Positions 54,395 through 61,761 of a DNA stretch of 64,000 bases are shown here, piece after piece. The notes below the pieces were generated by a model. It had not been told where the DNA came from. It worked only from the letters and a program-made list of their open reading frames with translations, and did not search any database. How positions within the stretch are numbered: position 1 is the stretch's first letter; every line of letters begins with the position of its first letter. The DNA lies in contig NZ_CP023275.1 of assembly GCF_002309535.1 (NCBI RefSeq), positions 434,001-498,000 on the forward strand. Reading direction: 5' to 3'. Source of the stretch: Sulfurospirillum diekertiae. GTDB taxonomy: Bacteria > Campylobacterota > Campylobacteria > Campylobacterales > Sulfurospirillaceae. The position numbers and the translations under genes were made by a program.

Positions 54395-54995
54395 GTGTCA
54401 GCTCATCAGGTTTTTTGAGCCTTTCAAGTAAATTCTCAAAAGGCTCTTTCGCTAAAATATCTGCAAACTGTGTACGATACGTTTGAATGATACTGACTCC
54501 CAAAATATCAACATCATAAATCATCCAACTACCATTTTTGTCTTTATAGAATTTATAAATAATCTCATATACTTCACTGTTTTTCATCAAATGCGTTGTT
54601 AAATGGATACGGGTGTCTTTAATTTTTTCTAGATTCTTAATAACAATTTTTTCATCAGTGTAGAGATCAAGTTTTTCCATATATGAATTTTTAAGCTTCA
54701 TCTCAAAGAGTTTAGTAAATTCCACTTGTTTTTCTGGCGCAAGTGATGACCATTGCTTACCACCGATGGCAAGTTGTGCCATTAAATTATAGTCAAAAAT
54801 TAAATCAAAAATAGCAAAAAGTTTTTCTGATCTCTCAGTTTTTTGAATTTTTTTGTCACGTAGAATTGTGGTTGCTAGATCAATATTGGTTTGCATAAAA
54901 GAAGAAATATTTTGCTCTTCAAGTGCCATAGCTGGTGAAGTGCATAAAAGGGATAATAGTAATAGCGTAAAAATTCGTTTCATTGCTTTATTCAC
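54381..54995 (-). CDS. mlaC: phospholipid-binding protein MlaC
   Basis: This is a periplasmic carrier of phospholipids between outer and inner membrane in the Mla pathway. It has 204 residues with a signal peptide (FTLLLLSLLCTSPAMA) and the Tol_Tol_Ttg2 domain: FDLIFDYNLMAQLAIGGKQW, FTKLFEMKLKNSYMEKLDLY and WMIYDVDILGVSIIQTYRTQ. It is downstream of mlaA and overlaps it by eight bases; the ABC components (MlaDEF) are not here. Confidence 0.9.
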   Translation of the reverse strand: MNKAMKRIFTLLLLSLLCTSPAMALEEQNISSFMQTNIDLATTILRDKKIQKTERSEKLFAIFDLIFDYNLMAQLAIGGKQWSSLAPEKQVEFTKLFEMKLKNSYMEKLDLYTDEKIVIKNLEKIKDTRIHLTTHLMKNSEVYEIIYKFYKDKNGSWMIYDVDILGVSIIQTYRTQFADILAKEPFENLLERLKKPDELTPKKQ

Positions 54996-55740
54996 TTATG
55001 AGTTTATTTCTTCGTGATTCGTAGGCATTACGTAAAAAAGGATAGAGTTCAATAGCATCTTTTTTAAAACTGTCATACTCTTTTACATGTAAAGAAGTTT
55101 TATTGACGATATAGAATGCTGTAACAGCTAAAGATTCTCCTGAGCTATTAAATAAATCAGGATCATTGTCATTAATGTAATTGATAGGATTGAGCCATGC
55201 GTCACCCACAAGACCAACAATATCGCGGACATTGGATGGTCCCAATAGCGGAAGGACAACATGAAAGCCACTACCCACGCCATAATACCCAAGTGTTTGT
55301 CCTAAATCTTCATCGTGTGCTTTAATGCCGAGCTCTTCACCTGCAACGTCACGAAAGCCTAAAATACCCATCGTTGAATTAAGTACAAAACGTTCAGTTT
55401 CTTCCCAACTATTGTGCAATTTAAGCTGTAAAAGATTGTTAACAAAACGGATAGGAAAGAAAAGGTTCTCAAAAAAGTTTGAGACACCATGCCGAGCCAT
55501 TTCAGGAACAATATACGCATAGCCTTGTGCAGTTGGTCGCAAAAGGTATTCATAAAAATGATCGTTAATGGATGTCATGATTTCATTGTAACCGCTCAGT
55601 GGATCAAAAAGATTTTCACTATTTTGTGTATTAAATTCAGCTTCTAAATCTCCATTGCTCTGCAAATCGCTACCAAGGTACTTTATATTTGAGGCACTTA
55701 GTAAGGATACGCTCAATAAACAGGCTAAAATAAAACGCAA
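54988..55740 (-). CDS. mlaA: MlaA/VacJ-family outer-membrane lipid asymmetry protein, no lipobox seen
   Basis: This component extracts misplaced phospholipids from the outer leaflet. The 250 residues match MlaA through FDPLSGYNEIMTSINDHFYE, NFFENLFFPIRFVNNLLQLK, NSTMGILGFRDVAGE, EDLGQTLGYYGVGSG and VLPLLGPSNVRDIVG. The signal peptide is RFILACLLSVSLLSAS and lacks a Cys at the cleavage point, so the protein may not be lipidated, unlike E. coli MlaA. It is operonic with mlaC. Confidence 0.9.
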   Translation of the reverse strand: MRFILACLLSVSLLSASNIKYLGSDLQSNGDLEAEFNTQNSENLFDPLSGYNEIMTSINDHFYEYLLRPTAQGYAYIVPEMARHGVSNFFENLFFPIRFVNNLLQLKLHNSWEETERFVLNSTMGILGFRDVAGEELGIKAHDEDLGQTLGYYGVGSGFHVVLPLLGPSNVRDIVGLVGDAWLNPINYINDNDPDLFNSSGESLAVTAFYIVNKTSLHVKEYDSFKKDAIELYPFLRNAYESRRNKLISE

Positions 55741-55966
55741 AATAGTACCTCTTTCTTTTAAAATTGCGCAATTATAGGATTTTTTTGATTTAAAGTAAAT
55801 TAAAGTAAGTAAATTTTCTTATAAAATGATTAAAGCAAGCAAAAATTAATCTTTTTTTGACTATAATCACCGTCCAAATCTCACACACACCAATCCTTTA
55901 CGGTTGCAGTTTATACTGTTGATGGGTGTGGAGGCTAAACCAAAAAACAAAACAAAGGAGCACTTC
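55741..55966 (+). promoter_or_regulatory. promoter and structured leader of rpsB-tsf
   Basis: A -10 box TATAAT (55862-55867) follows a T-run, predicting a start near 55874 and a leader of about 93 nt. The leader can form a long-range stem CACACC (55886-55891) / GGTGTG (55925-55930) enclosing a small hairpin CAGT-TTAT-ACTG (55907-55918). AAAGGAG precedes the rpsB ATG. Such a structure is a candidate site for autoregulation by ribosomal protein S2, known for rpsB leaders in other bacteria. The left part (55741-55860) is AT-rich and holds the mlaA upstream region. Confidence 0.55.
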
Positions 55967-56758
55967 ATGGTAACCATGAAAGACTTATTAGAGTGTGGTG
56001 TACACTTCGGACACCAAACACGTCGTTGGAATCCAAAGATGAAAAAATTCATCTTCGGCGAGAGAAAAAACATCTATATCGTAGATTTACAAAAAACACT
56101 ACGTTATTTTAGATATACATACAATGTTGTTAAAGATGCAGCAGCAGAGGGCAAAACAATGCTTTTTGTTGGTACAAAAAAACAAGCAAGCCAAGCGATT
56201 AAAGAGTACGCAGAAAAATGTGGAATGCCATACGTTAACCACAGATGGTTAGGCGGAATGCTTACTAACTATCAAACCATCAGACAATCAATCCGTAAAC
56301 TTGACATCATCGAGAAAATGGAAGAAGATGGACAAATTGACCTTCTAACGAAAAAAGAAGCGTTAATGCTTAGAAGAAAAAAAGAGAAACTTCTTGATTA
56401 CCTTGGTGGTATCAGAAACATGAAAAACTTACCAGATATGATCTTTGTTATTGACACCGTAAAAGAGAAAATCGCCGTTCAAGAAGCAAGAAGACTTGGA
56501 ATTACTGTTGTAGCTCCACTAGATACTAACTGTGATCCAGACGTTGTAGATCTTCCAATCCCAGGAAATGATGATGCGATCCGTTCAATTCAACTTTTCT
56601 GTAAAGAGATGTGTGAAGCGATGACTGAAGGCTATGAAATCCGTTCAAAAGACGCTCCAGCAACTGAAGAAGTGGCTGACATTAGCGAAGACGAGAAAAA
56701 AGAGTTGATCGAAGAAGTGGTCAGCGAAGAAGAATTTGCAGTAGAGGCAGGCGAATAA
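55967..56758 (+). CDS. rpsB: 30S ribosomal protein S2
   Basis: This 263-residue protein of the small subunit begins [20 protein letters not shown] after its ATG at 55967; the open frame extends 21 codons upstream but AAAGGAG lies six bases before this ATG. Also seen: [18 protein letters not shown] and [20 protein letters not shown]. The C-terminus has an acidic extension ([16 protein letters not shown]). Its stop shares a base with the tsf start. Confidence 0.97.
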   Translation: MVTMKDLLECGVHFGHQTRRWNPKMKKFIFGERKNIYIVDLQKTLRYFRYTYNVVKDAAAEGKTMLFVGTKKQASQAIKEYAEKCGMPYVNHRWLGGMLTNYQTIRQSIRKLDIIEKMEEDGQIDLLTKKEALMLRRKKEKLLDYLGGIRNMKNLPDMIFVIDTVKEKIAVQEARRLGITVVAPLDTNCDPDVVDLPIPGNDDAIRSIQLFCKEMCEAMTEGYEIRSKDAPATEEVADISEDEKKELIEEVVSEEEFAVEAGE

Positions 56759-57825
56759 TGGCTGAGATTACTGCTGCTTTAGTTAAAGAGTTACGTGAGT
56801 CCACTGGGGCTGGTATGATGGACTGCAAAAAAGCACTTGTCGATACTGACGGTGACTTTGAAGCAGCAAAAGACCTTTTAAGAGAAAAAGGTCTTGGTAA
56901 AGCAGCTAAAAAAGCTGACAGACTTGCAAGCGAAGGTTTGGTCAATGTTTTTGTTGATCCAAGTCTTAAAATTGCAACCGTCAGTGAAATTAATGCTGAA
57001 ACTGACTTTGTTGCCAAAAACGAAGGCTTTATTAATTTAACGAAAGACACTACCGCACATATCCAAGCAACTAATGTTGAAACAACTGAAGAGTTGATGA
57101 AAACAACCATTAATGGTACTGTGTTTGAAGAGTATTTTGCAACGAAAGTTGCAACCATTGGTGAAAATCTTGTTGTTAGGCGTTTTGCAACGCTTAAAGC
57201 GGGTGCAAATGGCGTTGTAAATGGCTACGTTCACTCAAATGGTCGTGTAGGTGTTCTTATCGCTGCAAATTGTGACAGTGAAAAAACAGCAGCAGCAGTG
57301 GGTGAATTCATCCGTAACCTCTGTATGCATGCAGCAGCAATGAAACCATCTTTCTTAAGCTATACAGAACTTGATCCTGAGTTTGTAGAAAAAGAGACGA
57401 TTGGTATTAAAGCAGACATTGAAAAAGAGAATGAAGAGTTAAGTCGTCTTAAAAAGCCTCTTAAACGTATGCCATTGTTTGTCTCTCGTGTACAGTTAAA
57501 TGATGCTGTTTTGGAAAATGCTAAAAAAGAGATGGAAGCAGAGCTTAAAGCACAGGGTAAACCTGAAAAAATCTGGGATAAAATTATTCCTGGTCAACTT
57601 GAGCGTTTTATTGCTGACAATACTCAGCTTGATCAACAATATACACTTTTAAGCCAATTCTATGTAATGGATGATAAAAAAACCATTGCACACGTTGTTG
57701 AAGAAAAAGCGAAAGAACTCGGTGGTAAAATTGAGCTTGTTGGCTATGTTCGTTTCGAACTTGGAGAAGGCTTAGAGAAAAAAGCATGTGACTTTGCTAG
57801 CGAAGTTGCAGAGCAACTTAAATAA
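56758..57825 (+). CDS. tsf: elongation factor Ts
   Basis: This is the nucleotide exchange factor of EF-Tu. The 355 residues begin with the UBA-like ALVKELRESTGAGMMDCKKA and continue with NAETDFVAKNEGF, the signature for EF-Tu contact. The length is greater than E. coli EF-Ts (283), in line with other Campylobacterota. Co-transcribed with rpsB. Confidence 0.96.
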   Translation: MAEITAALVKELRESTGAGMMDCKKALVDTDGDFEAAKDLLREKGLGKAAKKADRLASEGLVNVFVDPSLKIATVSEINAETDFVAKNEGFINLTKDTTAHIQATNVETTEELMKTTINGTVFEEYFATKVATIGENLVVRRFATLKAGANGVVNGYVHSNGRVGVLIAANCDSEKTAAAVGEFIRNLCMHAAAMKPSFLSYTELDPEFVEKETIGIKADIEKENEELSRLKKPLKRMPLFVSRVQLNDAVLENAKKEMEAELKAQGKPEKIWDKIIPGQLERFIADNTQLDQQYTLLSQFYVMDDKKTIAHVVEEKAKELGGKIELVGYVRFELGEGLEKKACDFASEVAEQLK

Positions 57826-57883
57826 GTATTAAATTATTTGTGGTGAAGAGGAAACTCTTCACCCTCTTTCTTGAAGGACATTG

Positions 57884-58528
57884 ATGTCTTTACTACAGGT
57901 ACAAAATATCTCTCATGCTTTTGATTATCTTTTATTTGAAAATGTTAATTTTACACTAGAACCCAAAGAGTCGATGGCGATTTTAGGGGTAAGTGGTAGT
58001 GGCAAGTCAACCTTACTTCATATCTGTTCAACACTGCTTCATCCCAATCACGGTGAAGTGATTTTATGTGATCATAACATTTACAACGATAATGATGACG
58101 CAAGATTAAAACTAAGACGTTATGACGTGGGTATCATATTTCAATCACACTATTTATTCAAAGGTTTTTTTGCGAATGAAAATATTGAATTAGCTTCATT
58201 TATTAGTGACAAAAAAATTGATAATGGTATTTTAGAGCGTTTAGGAATTGCTGATTTTATGCATTACCGTGTTGGAGATCTCTCGGGTGGACAGCAACAG
58301 CGTGTTTCAATTGCTCGTGTATTAGCCAAAAAACCGAGAATTATTTTTGCAGATGAGCCAACAGGAAACTTGGACGATAAAACAGCTCAAGAAGTTATGA
58401 ATGTTTTGTTTGAGTACATTGAAAAAGAAAATGCTGCATTGCTTTTAGTGACGCATAATCAGCAGCTGGCAAAACAGTGTACGTATATGAAACATCTCCA
58501 TCTGGATGGATTAAAAGAGGACGCATAA
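57884..58528 (+). CDS. ABC transporter ATP-binding protein, LolD/MacB-like
   Basis: This 214-residue ATPase has Walker [12 protein letters not shown], a Q-loop IIFQSHYLF, the signature [16 protein letters not shown] and Walker [14 protein letters not shown]. The 'DEPTGNLD' sequence groups it with LolD, MacB and FtsE. No permease is adjacent; the same gene lies between tsf and fliR in C. jejuni. The start ATG at 57884 has AAGGA five bases upstream. Lipoprotein release (with a LolC/E-type permease elsewhere) is plausible. Confidence 0.85.
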   Translation: MSLLQVQNISHAFDYLLFENVNFTLEPKESMAILGVSGSGKSTLLHICSTLLHPNHGEVILCDHNIYNDNDDARLKLRRYDVGIIFQSHYLFKGFFANENIELASFISDKKIDNGILERLGIADFMHYRVGDLSGGQQQRVSIARVLAKKPRIIFADEPTGNLDDKTAQEVMNVLFEYIEKENAALLLVTHNQQLAKQCTYMKHLHLDGLKEDA

Positions 58529-58531
58529 ACT

Positions 58532-59305
58532 ATGGAATCGCTTGTCAAACTTTTTGGTGAAAATCAAGTGATTCTTTGTTTTCTTCTCTTTGCACGTTTG
58601 AGTGGTCTTTTTGCTTTTTTCCCTTTTTTCTCCCATGCCAATATCCCTCTTAGCATTAAAACTTCGATGACTTTTTTTATGGTTATTTTTTTGTACCCAC
58701 TCTTAACACCTTTACATGTAACGCCAACGTTGGTCAATCTTTCACTGGCCATTGTGGGAGAATTGCTGATAGGTTTTGTTGCAGGACTTTTTTTAACCAT
58801 AACGCTTTCAATTTTGCAAATGGTTGGCATGCAAATTTCTTTTATTATGGGATTTACGATGGCAAGTGTTGTTGACCCTCAAACAAGCACATCGATTCCT
58901 CTCTTATCGCAATTACTCTCTTTTATAGGGCTGATGGTCATTTTAGCATTTAATGGTCACCACCAAATGCTTTTATTTATTGCTGATTCGCTCAACTTAT
59001 TGCCACTTGGAAGTTTCTATCCTCAAACGAATATGCTCGCATATCTTGCTAAGGCTGTGACAGGAATGTTTATCTATGGGTTCACACTCTCTTTCCCTGT
59101 TGTGGCTTTTTCTATGCTCTTGGATGCTGTCTTTGGAATGTTGATGAAGACAATGCCACAATTCAATCTTCTTGTTATCGGTTTTCCTATTAAAATTGCT
59201 GTTTCATTTGTTGTGTTGGTTGCAACACTTACCTCTATGATGTTGATATTTAAAAAGGAGTTTTTAGAAGCGCTCAATCATTTAACCATTCTTTTTGTCC
59301 GTTAA
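58532..59305 (+). CDS. fliR: flagellar export apparatus protein FliR
   Basis: This is a core membrane component of the flagellar type III export gate. The 257 residues have several hydrophobic helices, FARLSGLFAFFPFFSHANIP at the start, and GMQISFIMGFTMASVVDPQT, the family's best-conserved segment. It stands apart from other flagellar genes, in the same setting as in C. jejuni. A one-mismatch palindrome copy (58711) is read as PLHVTP. Confidence 0.93.
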   Translation: MESLVKLFGENQVILCFLLFARLSGLFAFFPFFSHANIPLSIKTSMTFFMVIFLYPLLTPLHVTPTLVNLSLAIVGELLIGFVAGLFLTITLSILQMVGMQISFIMGFTMASVVDPQTSTSIPLLSQLLSFIGLMVILAFNGHHQMLLFIADSLNLLPLGSFYPQTNMLAYLAKAVTGMFIYGFTLSFPVVAFSMLLDAVFGMLMKTMPQFNLLVIGFPIKIAVSFVVLVATLTSMMLIFKKEFLEALNHLTILFVR

Positions 59306-59328
59306 AGCAATCATAAATTTTTTTATAC

Positions 59329-59334
59329 TACAAT
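59329..59334 (+). promoter_or_regulatory. -10 box of the acidic-protein/gmk unit
   Basis: TACAAT follows a T/A-rich stretch and lies 32 bases before the ATG of the acidic protein gene. Confidence 0.4.
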
Positions 59335-59366
59335 GAGAGTTAATTAATTCTCATTCAGGAGTGAGC

Positions 59367-60815
59367 ATGCGCCTGTTACTACTCAATAATAATCCAGCTG
59401 TTTCAAGATTGATCAAACTTAGTGCCGAAAAAGCAGGGTATGAGTTAGATGAGTTTGAAGACTATGGCTTGGTGCCACTAACAACTTATGATGTCATTTT
59501 AGTCGATAATGAACTTTATGATGAAGCTTCGATTGTAGGAGCATGTGAAAACACAGGCTGCGACTATATTATTTATATTTGTCAGCGAGGCGCGAAAAAA
59601 CCCGATATTGCCCATGTTGCTTTAGAAAAACCATTTTTACCAACAGATTTCTTAGTGCTTTTAGAAAAAGTCAAAAATGTCATTATTAGTCATAAGGCTG
59701 AAGCTACAGAAGAAGCAACTAAAGTATTGCAATCCTTAGATGAGAGTGAAAAGTCCACTGCTTTTGATATTGACCAGATAGATACTTTAGAAGATGAGGA
59801 TGAAGATGAAGACAATACTTTGCCTATCAATCTTTTAGAAGAACCTGATGATTTTGAAAAAGAAGAAGATGAGAAAGAACTTACTTTTGATGAGATTGAA
59901 GCAGAAGATTTAGGGTTAGAGCAAGAACTTTCCTTAGATGATATAGTAGATAAAGATGATGAAGATAAAGAGTTAAAAATTGATGATGAATTTTCATTTG
60001 ATGAATTAGATTCTTTAGAAAAAGAAGAAGTATCATCATTGGAAGATTTTGATTTTGATGAGGGAAATACCACTTCTCTAACTCCGGCTGAAACAGAAGA
60101 TGAGCGTGAAGAAGAATTTGCAAATCCATCTATTCTCGATAAAGATGATATCAATGAAGTGAAACAACTATTGGATGAAAGCGAAGAAGAGGCTGAGGAA
60201 GAAGAAATTTCTGAATTATCTCTTGATGCATTTGACTTGGACAAAGAGAACGAAGAAGCAGGAAAATTCTTTTTTGATGATGTTGAAAAGGAAGATGAAT
60301 CCTTAGAAAAAGACGATATGGAAAAATCATTAAATCTTGAATTAGACGATGTCACTTCTTTAGATTTTGAAGAAGCAGCTCCTGTTGGGGAAGAAGAGGA
60401 AGAAGATCAGAGCATAGAAATACCCGAAGAGCAAGAAGAAATTATTGACGATTTTGCTGAAGGTATTGAAGAAAAGATTGAAGAAGAAGAAAAAGAGCTT
60501 GCACAGGAAGAAGATATATTAATTCCGCAGGTTGATGTTGCTTTTGATGCTTTAGCACAAAATGGTGACATTGACTCTCTTGATGATCTCAATGAAAATT
60601 TACTCAAAAAAGCCTTTGGTGAAGAGGTTAATGAAGAAGAATCTACACCGATAAGTGTCCCTGAGGAAAAAGGTGAAAAGATTGAAGTGATTCGAGGCGA
60701 AATTGAAAGTAGTATTGCAAGAAGTATCTCAGGTTTAGCGCAAAGTGATATCTTACGCGAAGCGCTTAAAGGGATGCGTATTAATATTTCTATTACGTTT
60801 GATGAGAAAGAGTAA
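59367..60815 (+). CDS. highly acidic protein with N-terminal pseudo-receiver domain
   Basis: This 482-residue protein starts at the ATG at 59367 with AGGAG five bases upstream (an overlapping GTG at 59361 is part of that site). Residues 1-110 look like a CheY fold: the phosphorylatable Asp position (D47, ILVDNE) and the Lys (K88, ALEKPF) are kept, but the acidic pair after strand 1 is replaced by Asn (NNN, 7-9), so phosphorylation is doubtful. A long, probably disordered Asp/Glu-rich region follows (about 125-400), then a short conserved C-terminal segment (SIARSISGLAQSDILREALK). A 'highly acidic protein' lies at this place in C. jejuni. Function unknown. Confidence 0.8.
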   Translation: MRLLLLNNNPAVSRLIKLSAEKAGYELDEFEDYGLVPLTTYDVILVDNELYDEASIVGACENTGCDYIIYICQRGAKKPDIAHVALEKPFLPTDFLVLLEKVKNVIISHKAEATEEATKVLQSLDESEKSTAFDIDQIDTLEDEDEDEDNTLPINLLEEPDDFEKEEDEKELTFDEIEAEDLGLEQELSLDDIVDKDDEDKELKIDDEFSFDELDSLEKEEVSSLEDFDFDEGNTTSLTPAETEDEREEEFANPSILDKDDINEVKQLLDESEEEAEEEEISELSLDAFDLDKENEEAGKFFFDDVEKEDESLEKDDMEKSLNLELDDVTSLDFEEAAPVGEEEEEDQSIEIPEEQEEIIDDFAEGIEEKIEEEEKELAQEEDILIPQVDVAFDALAQNGDIDSLDDLNENLLKKAFGEEVNEEESTPISVPEEKGEKIEVIRGEIESSIARSISGLAQSDILREALKGMRINISITFDEKE

Positions 60816-61432
60816 TGGTAAAAGGCAACCTTCTGGTCATTTCAGGTCCAAGTGGTTCTGGGAAAAGCTCATTGATGAAAGAAGTCATCAATGAAATATC
60901 AGATTCTTATTTCTCAATTTCAAGTACGACACGGGCTATTCGAGAAGGAGAAATTGATGGAATTAACTATCACTTTATCTCAAAAGAAGATTTTGAAAAA
61001 GATATAGACGCAGGATTTTTTTTAGAGTGGGCAAAAGTACATGATAATTACTATGGTACGTCACTCAAACCTATTTTAAAAGAGTTACACGAAGGTAAGT
61101 TAGTGATCTGTGATATTGATGTGCAAGGACATAAAATTGCACGGGAAAAATTTGGTAATTTAATTACGTCTGTTTTTATCACGACTCCCGATCAAAAAAG
61201 TCTAAAAGAGCGACTGATTCATCGTGGAACAGACAGTCAGGAAATTATTGAAAAACGTTTAGCCAATGCTGTTTCAGAGATGACGCGGATCAGAGAGTAC
61301 GATTATGTTTTAATTAATGATGACTTTAAAATAGCGTTACATGACATGTTGGCAATTGCCTATGCTTCACGAAAAAAAATGGAATTGATGGATTTAGGTG
61401 AGTTTATCAGTTCATGGGCAAATATTGATTAA
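60815..61432 (+). CDS. gmk: guanylate kinase
   Basis: This enzyme phosphorylates GMP to GDP. The 205 residues have the P-loop ISGPSGSGKSSLMKEV, the GMP site SSTTRAIREGEIDGINYHFI and the C-terminal YDYVLINDDF. The start shares one base with the stop of the acidic-protein gene (TAATG). Confidence 0.96.
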   Translation: MVKGNLLVISGPSGSGKSSLMKEVINEISDSYFSISSTTRAIREGEIDGINYHFISKEDFEKDIDAGFFLEWAKVHDNYYGTSLKPILKELHEGKLVICDIDVQGHKIAREKFGNLITSVFITTPDQKSLKERLIHRGTDSQEIIEKRLANAVSEMTRIREYDYVLINDDFKIALHDMLAIAYASRKKMELMDLGEFISSWANID

Positions 61433-61452
61433 AAAGTGTGCTTCATTTTTTG

Positions 61453-61506
61453 TTTATAAAAAAATGATACAATAAATATAAAGTTTATAAGGACAAAGGA
61501 GAGAAT
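61453..61506 (+). promoter_or_regulatory. promoter of tatA-argS
   Basis: A TACAAT box (61468-61473) lies in the context TTTATAAAAAAA-TGATACAAT, almost the same as the promoter of the HPt-trpA unit. AAAGGAGAGAAT precedes the tatA ATG. Confidence 0.55.
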
Positions 61507-61752
61507 ATGGGTTCATTTAGTATTTCACATTGGTTAGTGATTTTAGCAGTCGTTGTTTTATTGTTTGGTGCTAAGAAAATACCAGAGCTAGCTAAAGGCG
61601 TAGGTCAAGGTATCAAGGATTTTAAAAAAGCCATTAAAGAAGATGAAGAAGCTAAAACGACCGTTGATAAAGTGGAAGTAAAACCAGAAGCTGGTGCTAC
61701 TCCAACAGCTACAACAACAGCCGCACCAGCAGATGAAAAAAAGTCTGTATAA
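61507..61752 (+). CDS. tatA: twin-arginine translocase subunit TatA
   Basis: This 81-residue protein has a short membrane helix ([16 protein letters not shown]), the [20 protein letters not shown] hinge and amphipathic helix, and a flexible Ala/Thr-rich tail. It forms the pore-like part of the Tat system, which would export the Tat-signal superoxide reductase encoded in this window. argS follows after nine bases. Confidence 0.93.
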   Translation: MGSFSISHWLVILAVVVLLFGAKKIPELAKGVGQGIKDFKKAIKEDEEAKTTVDKVEVKPEAGATPTATTTAAPADEKKSV

Positions 61753-61761
61753 GGTTATCTA

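Noticed and set aside
59357-59366. GTG at 59361 as start of the acidic protein
   Set aside because: The GTG overlaps the AGGAG ribosome site itself; the ATG at 59367 is correctly spaced.
59690-60355. 221-codon Ser-rich minus-strand frame
   Set aside because: It mirrors the Asp/Glu-rich repeats of the acidic protein (GAA/GAT read as TTC/ATC and Ser codons); there is no start signal or homology.
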